Of a stretch of DNA of 7,659 nucleotides, positions 1 through 6,593 are shown in pieces. Made by a program: the position numbers and the translations under genes. How positions within the stretch are numbered: the first letter of the stretch is position 1; each line of letters starts with the position of its first letter. The notes beneath the pieces were generated by a model that was given only the letters and a program-made list of their open reading frames with translations, did not search any database and was not told where the DNA came from. The stretch lies in contig CAJQNM010000088.1 of NCBI GenBank assembly GCA_905479665.1, positions 1 to 7,659 on the forward strand, read 5' to 3'. The DNA comes from an uncultured Saprospiraceae bacterium. GTDB lineage: Bacteria; Bacteroidota; Bacteroidia; Chitinophagales; Saprospiraceae.

Positions 1-1
1 C

Positions 2-571
2 AATGTTACAGCTAGTGCGACCAACTCACATCTAAATATCGCCAGGGTAAATCAATTGGAAGTCGGTCGGTCTCCGCTAGGTAAAGGTGCTTTGGTCAAT
101 GGAGATCAGGTTCAATGGTTGGATAATAACTCCTCCATGAACTTATATAATTTCAGGAATGTAGGTAAGGTGTTTGTTCATGATTCTGCCAATGATGATT
201 TTACAATCGGTGAAGTAGATGAGCTCAAGATCACATCGTCCATTTATTCCAATTATAAGATTTTGAGACTCAATAACCAACTAGGCTTCAACGGAAAGAA
301 TGGCGATCTATCCATTGCCGAGGTCGGTCGTGACTTCGATACTATAGACATTCGTAATAAGCTGAGTAAGCTTAATATTAATATCGCTGATGATGGAAAT
401 TATTCCATTAATATTTTTAATCCTGATAGGCTGGACTGTAGATTGCTAGCTGCTGCTCGACTTGTTAGAGGGGCAGAAAACGCGCAATTAATTTATAAGA
501 TGGGCGATGGGAAGCCTACGGGGCAGATTGATATTCGGTGTGATCGGTGCGAGTTGGATATTTGGGATTAG
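2..571 (+). CDS. Beta-rich repeat protein of unknown function, C-terminal part (5' truncated by window edge)
   Basis: The frame is open from base 2 to the TAG at 569-571, giving 189 residues. A TTG at 56 could be called as a start, but the frame continues to the edge without a stop and the residues before it fit the same pattern, so I read this as a gene that begins outside the window. The protein alternates short hydrophobic strands with Asn, Asp and Gly turns. It carries three similar units: LNIARV at residues 11-16, FTIGEV at 67-72 and LSIAEV at 103-108, each followed by a second short strand. This is what a right-handed beta-helix or DUF4097-like adhesin fold looks like, but I do not recognise a named family. 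Near the C-terminus (residues 178-181) is a CDRC pair followed by an acidic, Trp-containing end. Export is inferred from composition only, because the N-terminus is missing. It is probably not in an operon with the next gene, since 119 bases with a hairpin separate them. Confidence 0.6.
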   Translation, partial: NVTASATNSHLNIARVNQLEVGRSPLGKGALVNGDQVQWLDNNSSMNLYNFRNVGKVFVHDSANDDFTIGEVDELKITSSIYSNYKILRLNNQLGFNGKNGDLSIAEVGRDFDTIDIRNKLSKLNINIADDGNYSINIFNPDRLDCRLLAAARLVRGAENAQLIYKMGDGKPTGQIDIRCDRCELDIWD

Positions 572-600
572 TTTTTTTATTAAAATATATTTTTTGTCTT

Positions 601-622
601 GGGCGTCACTGAAGTGACATCC
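601..622. promoter_or_regulatory. 22-base near-palindrome (hairpin or operator) between the first two genes
   Basis: Two 10-base arms around a GA centre pair at 9 of 10 positions (one of these a G-U), with the core GTCACT-GA-AGTGAC perfect. It lies 29 bases after the stop of the first gene and 68 bases before the next start. No T-run follows directly; the T-rich tract (572-595) comes before it. It may be a weak terminator for the upstream gene or a dimeric regulator site for the downstream one. The sequence does not decide between these. Confidence 0.35.
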
Positions 623-690
623 TTGGTGATATGATCCTCGTGTCCTGTCTAGTTTTAAATAATCTAGAAAAAACAATAAAATAAGAGAAG

Positions 691-1833
691 ATGAAATATT
701 GTCTACTATTTGTCATGAATCTTGGGGTATGTGTTCAGGTTGGGACGGCACAATCCCTTCCAATTATCCAGGCTACATTTGATATGATAGACATACGAGA
801 GGGAGGTGAATATGAAAAAGGGGCATGGCGGATTATGCCAGAATATAGGCCAGATGTCTTCACATCAAGTAAGATAGGAGAGCGGGTCACCTTTTACACC
901 GACTTGGATTCAATATCTTTTGTTGTAGAGCCCCATGCAGTCCATGACTTCATCGTCTTGCTAAATGGCACGGACTCTGCCTATACACAGATTAGATATG
1001 AACCGTCATATCTAGAAAAATTGAAGATGGCCAAGGATTATGGAGGAGAGATAGCTAATGCCATTCCCACGTATACCTATCAAGATGCCTCCGATCCTAA
1101 TCTGACAGCATTAAGGGAAGGTTTTAGGTTGGACTCCATAGCTGGTACAGGAAATGAAGTGTTGCGGATTTTAAACTTGATGCACTGGATGCATGACTTG
1201 ATACCTCATGATGGCAATAGTGAAAACCCGACAGTAAAAAATGCCATGTCTCTGATTGATGTTTGTAAGAAGGATGCCAGAGGTTTGAATTGTAGAGGAT
1301 TGGCTACCGTACTCAATGAATGTTATTTATCTATGGGTATCCCATCGCGCATTGTCACCTGTATGCCTCGAGATTCTATTTTTCAAGATTGTCATGTCAT
1401 AAATACGGTATTTTCTAAAGACCTTGACAAATGGATATGGATAGATCCAACACATGACGCCTATGTGCTAGATTCAAGAGGCGGTCTGTTGGGAATAGCC
1501 GAGGTCAGAGAGAAGCTAATCTATGACGACATGATTATTTTGAATCCAGATGCCAATTGGAATAATCGATCATCTACCGTGAAGGATAATTATCTCCTAG
1601 AATATATGGCTAAGAACCTTTATCGATTTAGCAGCCCCTTGCATAGCCGCTATGATTTTGAAACAAACGAGAAGGGTAAGGTCAGAACTTATATGGAGTT
1701 GATTCCTTTGGATGGATTAAGTCAAACACCGAAAACCAAGGAAAAGACCAATCCGAAATCTGGTGTTACATTTAGAACGTATAAGACGAATGACCCCAGT
1801 GTATTTTGGGCAAAACCTGGAGAGAGGTATTAA
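691..1833 (+). CDS. Exported transglutaminase-like superfamily protein
   Basis: This is a 380-residue protein with a transglutaminase-like (papain-like fold) core, probably acting outside the cytoplasm. Residues 1-20 form a signal peptide with a hydrophobic stretch and a likely cut after the Ala of GTAQS. An N-terminal domain of unknown type spans roughly residues 25-145. The core at about 150-260 holds the full catalytic triad in order: Cys201 in NCRGLA, His235 in DCHVI, and Asp252 in WIDPT. A tail of about 120 residues follows. Family members include peptidases and protein cross-linking or deamidating enzymes. An intact triad argues for an active enzyme, but the substrate cannot be read from sequence. 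The ATG at 691 is chosen because it gives the signal peptide; AGAGAAG lies immediately before it, too close for a good ribosome site. Its TAA overlaps the ATG of the next small gene (TAATG), so translation of the two is probably coupled. Confidence 0.87.
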   Translation: MKYCLLFVMNLGVCVQVGTAQSLPIIQATFDMIDIREGGEYEKGAWRIMPEYRPDVFTSSKIGERVTFYTDLDSISFVVEPHAVHDFIVLLNGTDSAYTQIRYEPSYLEKLKMAKDYGGEIANAIPTYTYQDASDPNLTALREGFRLDSIAGTGNEVLRILNLMHWMHDLIPHDGNSENPTVKNAMSLIDVCKKDARGLNCRGLATVLNECYLSMGIPSRIVTCMPRDSIFQDCHVINTVFSKDLDKWIWIDPTHDAYVLDSRGGLLGIAEVREKLIYDDMIILNPDANWNNRSSTVKDNYLLEYMAKNLYRFSSPLHSRYDFETNEKGKVRTYMELIPLDGLSQTPKTKEKTNPKSGVTFRTYKTNDPSVFWAKPGERY

Positions 1834-2082
1834 TGCAGGACCTTTCGCATACCCCTGCCAGAGGTGCCCAGGAGGTTGTTGAAGTACTGGCTCGAATTGG
1901 CTCGCTAGCTTATTTTGGTTGCAGACGAGCCAAAAAACGCAGAAATAGCCGAGCTCTATCGAGTGGCAAAAGAAGCCGCGAACGAATCAGAGTTAGTATT
2001 TCAACAGCCTCCTAAGGGCACTTATTTTTTTCATATGACCGATGGTCTAAGGAGCGAAAGTGTGCTCATTGTCGTGCACTGA
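1833..2082 (+). pseudogene. Small frameshifted gene, 82 residues when one T is removed; function unknown
   Basis: The ATG at 1833 overlaps the previous stop in a TAATG junction. The frame starts well (MQDLSH, then QEVVEVLARIGSLAY) but after about 1913 becomes an Arg/Lys/Ser-rich string typical of out-of-frame reading. In the frame that starts at positions 1 modulo 3, bases 1915-2082 instead give a normal-looking acidic helical segment (VADEPKNAEIAELYRVAKEA) and a C-terminal part ending SVLIVVH before TGA at 2080-2082. Removing one T from the T4 run at 1913-1916 joins the halves into one protein of 82 residues. Read without the fix, the first frame ends at 2015. I do not recognise the family. 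No signal peptide or membrane segment is visible, so it is probably cytoplasmic. Coupling to the transglutaminase gene suggests a shared role, but that is inference. The alternative is a short 55-residue gene starting at TTG 1915. Confidence 0.5.
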
Positions 2083-2101
2083 CTACATCAAGTGCATTTT
2101 T
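2074..2101 (+). terminator. Weak terminator-like hairpin after the small gene
   Basis: TGCACT (2075-2080) pairs with AGTGCA (2091-2096) across a 10-base loop, extended by one G-U pair at 2074/2097, and is followed by a run of Ts (2097-2101). The stem is short and the TGA of the small gene lies in it, so this is a marginal intrinsic terminator. If real, it would separate the transglutaminase pair from the oxidoreductase gene, whose start is only 18 bases further on. Confidence 0.3.
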
Positions 2102-2118
2102 CCTCACATCTTTAGCAC

Positions 2119-3556
2119 ATGAAAAAATACGACGTGATCGTCATCGGTGCGGGCAGTGCAGGCTTAGGCAATTCTGGGGTAGCCAATACCATCGGTTTAA
2201 AGACATTGCTTGTTGAGAAAGACGAAAATCACTTTGGGGGAGACTGTACCAATTTTGGCTGTGTGCCCAGCAAAGCTCTGATCCACATCGCAGATCATTT
2301 TCATGGCGCGAAGAAAGCAGGTTCCTTTGGATTGCAATCTTCGGGAAAAGCGGATATGAAGAAGGTGCTCGCGTATATTCATGCCAAGCAAGATCATATA
2401 CGGGGCGAGGAGGACGCAGATGCTTTGCGAGCACATGGTCAGGAAGTCTTGATCGGCGAAGCCCATTTCGTCGATCCCCCAAACCATTGAAGTCAATGGC
2501 GAAAAGTATCAGGCAAGAGTCTTTTTATTGTGCACGGGGTCGTCGCCCCGTATGATTGATATTGAGGGAGCGGAGAAAGTGACCATTTACAATAATGAAA
2601 GTTTGTTTTTTGAGTGCGAGACGCTACCGGAGCATTTTGTAGTAATCGGTGGTGGCCCGATCGGATGCGAAATGGCGCAGGCCTTTCAGCGGCTGGGGTC
2701 TCAAGTCTATGTCATAAATCGTGGAGCTCGGTTACTCTCTCAAGAACCTGAAAATGTTTCAAGGATATTGCAAGATCGTTTTGAGGCAGAAGGCATTGCG
2801 GTTTACAACCAGGCAGAGGTCAAAGCGTTTGGTGAGGGGAGTGCGAGAATAGTCATGAAGGGCAAGGGAGACATAGAATTACCATGTTCCGCTGCCCTCC
2901 TTGCCATAGGTCGAGTGGTCAATACCAGAAATCTGGGTTTGGAAAATGCTGGAATTTCCCTCACAGAAAGGGGTAGGATAAAAGTAGATACCTATTTACG
3001 AACCAGCAATCGTCGAGTTTATGCAGTGGGAGATGCTGCCGGCTCGTACATGTTTTCTCATGGTGCAGAGAAAATGGTCAGGCAATTGTGGAATAATTTA
3101 TTGATTCCTTTTTCGCGCAAGAAAAATACCCAGGAAGATCTGAGCTGGGTCACCTTTACCGACCCCCAAGTGGCTCATTTTGGGCTTACGCAAAAGCAGA
3201 TGGACAAGCAGGGTATTCCTTATTATCGACAAGACCAAACGATGGAAAGCGATGATCGTGCCATCATCCAGGAGTATAAATACGGTCATCTTTCCGTGTG
3301 GATGCGGCCCTACAAAGATGTTGGATCTAGAACTGTGCTATCAGGCAGCATGATTGCTCCGCAAGCAGGAGAGCTCATCCAAGAGCTAGAGCTGGCTAAG
3401 CACGCCAGGGTTCCGATTGGAAAGATTACGGAGCGTGTCTATCCATACCCAGTGGCCACCCGCATCAATCAAAAGACATTGCGAGGGGTGATGTCTCAAG
3501 GCTACAGTGAGTGGAAGAAGCGATTGGCCCGCTTCGCATTTAGGCTCAAAAATTAG
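2119..3556 (+). pseudogene. FAD/NAD(P) pyridine nucleotide-disulfide oxidoreductase, mercuric reductase/lipoamide dehydrogenase-like, split by a +1 frameshift
   Basis: With one base removed this is a 478-residue class I flavoprotein disulfide reductase of normal family length. The order is: FAD-binding GAGSAG at residues 10-15; redox-active Cys43 and Cys48 in GGDCTNFGCVPSK; NAD(P)-binding GGGPIG from residue 177; second FAD motif VYAVGDAAG at about nt 3017-3043; then the C-terminal interface domain. The frame breaks at the C5 run 2476-2480 and stops at 2488-2490. With four Cs the reading becomes DPQTIEVNGEKYQARVFLLC and joins the second half, which has no start of its own that would spare the FAD domain. 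The C-terminal active site is unusual: the classical His and Glu of the HPxxxE motif are Tyr443 and Arg448 (YPYPVATR). Tyr there recalls MerA, but the C-terminal Cys-Cys pair of MerA is absent, so Hg(II) reduction is unlikely. The substrate is unknown. The enzyme is presumably cytoplasmic. No clear ribosome site precedes the ATG. Confidence 0.88.
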
Positions 3557-4220
3557 CAAAGAGGATCACATTTAATTGGTCACGGCTCCGTCCAGTCAAG
3601 AATTGATTCATGTAGCCTAGCTCCATCTTGATTTCAGGATTAAATCGATATCCCAGTCCAAGATAAAGGCGATTGCGGTCAAACGCAGGTACCTTGGTGC
3701 CCAGAAAAATTTCGTTGTACGCCGAGAAATAGAGGAGGTTTTCGCCTTGTGTAAATGTCTTGAGTGGATGGGTGATGCCAAGGAAATAGCGAAACCTTAA
3801 TCTAAAATCATCAGCCACAAAGCGCTGCTCAAACCGGTAGCGATGTTGTAGACCAAACTCACCTAGCTTCTGTCTGGTGATAAATTGTTGAAAAATACGA
3901 TGCTCATCAACATCCGTTTTTTCATCCATCCCAGACACATAGTTTTCGCTGTGGATAAATCCGTAGCCAAGCAAGATGTTGTTGTTGTTTTCCGACAGGT
4001 TGTATCCCAATCCGCCCCGGATGAGCAACTGCTCAAGATCGCCAGCAGCGTTGTAGTTACGATACTGGATTTCGTGATGAAAATTCCACCTGTTGTCAAT
4101 TTTCTTGCTGCCTATGTAAATCAGCCAGTTGCCAAAATTACTTTCTTGAGAAAATAAGAGAAAAGGCAGCAGTACAAGGGTGAATACTGCTGCACATGAT
4201 CGATTTAATAAAACTTGCAT
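3546..4220 (-). CDS. DUF2490-like outer-membrane beta-barrel protein
   Basis: This is a 224-residue protein. It starts with a signal peptide (about residues 1-25; charged start, hydrophobic AVFTLVLLPFLLFSQ, cut near SQ/E). The rest is a series of amphipathic strands rich in Tyr, Phe, Arg and Asn, such as FGLQHRYRFEQRF and LYLGLGYRF, and ends in NVILFANF. A terminal aromatic residue is the usual signal for outer-membrane barrel assembly. Length and pattern match the DUF2490 family, whose function is not established. It starts 17 bases after the carbonic anhydrase stop and is the last gene of the transporter operon. This suggests, by inference only, that it serves as an outer-membrane partner in anion or bicarbonate handling. 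Its 3' end overlaps the convergent oxidoreductase gene by 11 bases. Confidence 0.8.
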   Translation of the reverse strand: MQVLLNRSCAAVFTLVLLPFLLFSQESNFGNWLIYIGSKKIDNRWNFHHEIQYRNYNAAGDLEQLLIRGGLGYNLSENNNNILLGYGFIHSENYVSGMDEKTDVDEHRIFQQFITRQKLGEFGLQHRYRFEQRFVADDFRLRFRYFLGITHPLKTFTQGENLLYFSAYNEIFLGTKVPAFDRNRLYLGLGYRFNPEIKMELGYMNQFLTGRSRDQLNVILFANF

Positions 4221-4237
4221 AAAAGCGACTAAGTAAT

Positions 4238-4891
4238 TTAATAGATTTCTACTATGCCTGTATGTATATTATACATCGCACCAATAATCTTAATTTCGCC
4301 TTTCTCTTTCATCTCCGCCAAGACTGGGCTTTCGGCCAATAGTTTCTCAATGGTCAGCGTAACATTGTGTTTTGCTACATTGTTTACAAACTCAATATTT
4401 CCTGAGTTGCGAAGACTTGGATCTGCGGGTTCGGAGACTGCCTCCACGGCGGGTGTGATTTTTTGCAGCATACTCGTTAGATTGCCTAATTGTGCATTAT
4501 CGCATGCTCCCTTTACAGCGCCGCAACTGGTGTGACCCAAAACGACAATCAGTTTTGTGCCAGCAAGTTTACAGGCAAACTCCATGCTACCGAGGATATC
4601 TTTATTGACAAAATTTCCCGCTATCCTGACACTAAATATGTCTCCTATGCCTTGATCAAAAATCAGTTCCGATGACACTCTTGAGTCTATGCAACTTAGT
4701 ATAGTTGCAAATGGATATTGACCACTACCTGTATCTTTCACTTGGTTCAGTAGGTCTCGATTCGCCTTTTTATGCTCAACAAATCTCTTGTTGCCCGCTT
4801 TGAGCAGATCTAATGCAATATCAGGTGTGATTTCTGCTTGAGTTTCTCTCGTTTGTGTGTTGCTATTTAGCACCTCTAAGTTCATCGTCAT
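4238..4891 (-). CDS. Beta-class carbonic anhydrase
   Basis: The enzyme interconverts CO2 and bicarbonate. The protein has 217 residues, typical for the beta class. The signature is complete: Cys67, Asp69 and Arg71 in SCIDSR, and His120 and Cys123 in LGHTSCGAV. Cys67, His120 and Cys123 are the zinc ligands; Asp69 and Arg71 form the conserved dyad. The C-terminal KIIGAMYNIHTGIVEIY strand is also typical. I chose the ATG at 4891, 4 bases after the transporter stop; the ATG two codons later (4885) is equally possible. The frame can be extended to 4981, but that would overlap the transporter's STAS-like domain and add a non-family leader (MILNLFRKEELL). No Shine-Dalgarno is visible, only an A-rich tract, so translation may be coupled to the upstream gene. 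No signal peptide is evident from this start, so it is probably cytoplasmic, acting on bicarbonate brought in by the SulP transporter. Confidence 0.95.
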   Translation of the reverse strand: MTMNLEVLNSNTQTRETQAEITPDIALDLLKAGNKRFVEHKKANRDLLNQVKDTGSGQYPFATILSCIDSRVSSELIFDQGIGDIFSVRIAGNFVNKDILGSMEFACKLAGTKLIVVLGHTSCGAVKGACDNAQLGNLTSMLQKITPAVEAVSEPADPSLRNSGNIEFVNNVAKHNVTLTIEKLLAESPVLAEMKEKGEIKIIGAMYNIHTGIVEIY

Positions 4892-4895
4892 TTTT

Positions 4896-6494
4896 TTAAG
4901 TAGTTGGAGAAAGATTAAAAAAGTCAATATAGCTCGGCGGGTTTGTAACAACTCCTCTTTCCGAAACAAGTTTAATATCAATATTTCGATTTTTTGCCTT
5001 GATGCTAAAGTCCTCTAGGATTTCAACGATATCATGATCAAGAAATCTTGTTTTACGCACATCCAATTCGAGGAAGGAATCACGCGGCAATTGATCTAGC
5101 TCATTGAGTATGGCACCTTTATTAAAAAAGGTTACTTCCTCTGCCAAGGTCATCTTGATTTTATGCTTTCCATTGCTCTTATCAACGATGTGGAGAAAAT
5201 GTGAGTTGCGATAACTGTTGATCAGAATGACTACGATACCTACGAGTAATCCAAGACCGATGCCGACAAGTAGATCAGTAAATATAATACCAAGCACTGT
5301 CACTATAAAAGGCAAGAATTGCTTCCAACCCTTGTTGTATATGAATTTAAAGAGTGAGGGTTTAGCCAGCTTATATCCTACAACCAACAAGATTGCTGCC
5401 AGCACTGACAATGGAATCATATTGAGCAGCCCAGGAATGATCATCACTGAAATCAATAGTAAGAACCCATGAATGATCGCACTTGCCTTGCTTCTGCCAC
5501 CCGACTGAATATTTGCAGAACTTCGCACGATCACCTGGGTAATAGGTAAGCCGCCTATCAGGCCTGAGAGAATATTTCCGGTGCCCTGCGCCAACAATTC
5601 ACGATTTGTTGGTGTCACTCTTTTGCGGGGATCTAGTTTGTCAGTCGCCTCCACACATAAGAGGGTCTCAAGACTTGCTACCAGGGCAAGCGTGAAAGCG
5701 GTCACCCAGATCGCTGGGTTTCCGATGGCACCAAAGTTTGGAAAACTAAACTGCCCCATGAAGGATGAAAAATCGGAAGGGGTAGGCACATTTACCAGGT
5801 GCTCAGGAGAAATACCATAGGATGTTCCTTGAGAGAGCACGTGGTATAGAATACCTGTGGCTACCGCCACCAATGGCCCCTGAACAAGCTGGAAAAATTT
5901 GCCTTTGTTGGAAAGTACGCGCTCCCAAAGGATGAGAATGGACAGAGCTAAAATGGCAATAATGGTCGGACCAACAGTAATATTACTGAACATAAGTCTG
6001 ATCTCACTAAAGGTATTTTCGCCATCCATTTGATTGAATGCGAAATTGCCTTCAGGAACGACATCGTATCCAAAGAAGTGCGGAATTTGCTTGAGTATGA
6101 TAATAATACCAATGCCAGTGAGCATGCCTTTAATTACAGAGGATGGGAAATAATATCCAATGATCCCTGCTTTGAGAATGCCAAAGACAACCTGGATGAT
6201 GCCTCCCAGTACAACCGCCAAAAGAAAGTTCTCAAATCCACCCAGTGAGCCAATGGCTGTCAAGACAATTGCTGCAAGTCCCGCAGCAGGGCCGCTTACC
6301 CCAATGTGCGATCCACTCAAGGCACCAACTACTATGCCACCAATGATGCCTGCTATGAGTCCAGAAAACAAAGGAGCTCCACTTGCCAGGGCGATGCCCA
6401 AGCAAAGTGGTATGGCAACAAAAAATACCACTATACTTGCCGGGATGTCTTTCTTAAGATTACCGAGTAGGGAGCTACTATAAGTTGAATCCAT
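4896..6494 (-). CDS. SulP-family anion transporter with STAS-like domain, probable bicarbonate transporter
   Basis: This is a 532-residue inner-membrane protein of the SulP/SLC26 family. Residues about 15-427 are a long membrane domain with many hydrophobic segments. Conserved family stretches include GVSGPAAGLAAIVL (65-78), SLETLLCVEATDKLDP (274-289) and GLPITQVIVRSSANIQSGGR (315-334). A short cytoplasmic STAS-like domain follows (about 446-515, with FLELDVRKTRFLDHDIVEIL), as in BicA- and SulP-type carriers. SulP proteins carry sulfate, bicarbonate, chloride or other anions. The carbonic anhydrase gene 4 bases downstream favours bicarbonate, probably sodium-coupled as in BicA, but the ion is inferred from context. 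The ATG at 6494 fits the family N-terminus and sits about 27 bases after the predicted transcription start. The gene leads the operon SulP, carbonic anhydrase, DUF2490-like protein. Confidence 0.93.
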   Translation of the reverse strand: MDSTYSSSLLGNLKKDIPASIVVFFVAIPLCLGIALASGAPLFSGLIAGIIGGIVVGALSGSHIGVSGPAAGLAAIVLTAIGSLGGFENFLLAVVLGGIIQVVFGILKAGIIGYYFPSSVIKGMLTGIGIIIILKQIPHFFGYDVVPEGNFAFNQMDGENTFSEIRLMFSNITVGPTIIAILALSILILWERVLSNKGKFFQLVQGPLVAVATGILYHVLSQGTSYGISPEHLVNVPTPSDFSSFMGQFSFPNFGAIGNPAIWVTAFTLALVASLETLLCVEATDKLDPRKRVTPTNRELLAQGTGNILSGLIGGLPITQVIVRSSANIQSGGRSKASAIIHGFLLLISVMIIPGLLNMIPLSVLAAILLVVGYKLAKPSLFKFIYNKGWKQFLPFIVTVLGIIFTDLLVGIGLGLLVGIVVILINSYRNSHFLHIVDKSNGKHKIKMTLAEEVTFFNKGAILNELDQLPRDSFLELDVRKTRFLDHDIVEILEDFSIKAKNRNIDIKLVSERGVVTNPPSYIDFFNLSPTT

Positions 6495-6528
6495 GATAAT
6501 GCTAAAGGTTATTGCTGATGACGAACCG

Positions 6529-6558
6529 CAAATATAGCACTAACTATCTAGTATGAAA
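6529..6558 (-). promoter_or_regulatory. Bacteroidota-type sigma promoter for the SulP operon
   Basis: On the minus strand the box TATATTTG (6529-6536) matches the TAnnTTTG -7 consensus of Bacteroidota exactly. TTTC (6555-6558) stands 18 bases upstream, one mismatch from the TTTG -33 element and close to the usual 19-21 base spacing. Transcription would start near 6522 and leave a short leader of about 27 bases before the ATG at 6494. It is the only good match I found near a gene start in this window. Confidence 0.65.
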
Positions 6559-6593
6559 GTAATACTATCAAGAATATTTATAAAGCTATCTAG
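6544..6593. repeat. Three CTATCWAG direct repeats at 21-base period, putative operator
   Basis: CTATCTAG occurs at 6544-6551, CTATCAAG at 6565-6572 and CTATCTAG at 6586-6593. Start-to-start spacing is exactly 21 bases both times, about two turns of B-DNA, so all three face the same side of the helix. The copy at 6544 lies in the spacer between the -33 and -7 elements and the other two lie upstream of -33. The layout recalls LytTR-type regulator sites, which are direct repeats at a period of 21-22 bases, though the words differ from that consensus. Confidence 0.55.

Noticed and set aside
488..676. 62-residue minus-strand open frame
   Set aside because: It overlaps the end of the first gene and the non-coding gap, shows no family features and no ribosome site; the plus-strand frame is clearly the coding one.
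1806..1832. TTG at 1806 as start of the small gene
   Set aside because: It would lie inside the transglutaminase coding sequence; the ATG at 1833 in the TAATG junction is the natural start.
1834..1908. Frame 1 continuing straight from the transglutaminase stop, with an in-frame TAG at 1906-1908
   Set aside because: This reading needs two stop codons to be errors and has a Cys/Arg/Pro-rich unlikely sequence; a single T deletion explains the data better.
2141..2496. Minus-strand open frames within the oxidoreductase gene
   Set aside because: The plus strand encodes unmistakable FAD and redox-Cys motifs here; the reverse frames are shadows without family features.
2119..3556. Calling the oxidoreductase a mercuric reductase (merA)
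   Set aside because: The C-terminal Cys pair and the N-terminal heavy-metal domain are absent and no mer genes are nearby; only the general family is supported.
3885..4157. 90-residue plus-strand open frame opposite the DUF2490-like gene
   Set aside because: The minus strand encodes a full barrel protein with signal peptide; the reverse frame has no recognisable motif.
4892..4981. 30-residue N-terminal extension of carbonic anhydrase
   Set aside because: It overlaps the transporter's C-terminal coding region in another frame, and the hydrophobic stretch it encodes is not a family feature; ATG 4891 follows the transporter stop by 4 bases.
6160..6483. 107-residue plus-strand open frame within the transporter gene
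   Set aside because: It is Pro/Met/Thr-rich, the usual reverse-strand image of a Gly/Ile-rich membrane protein.
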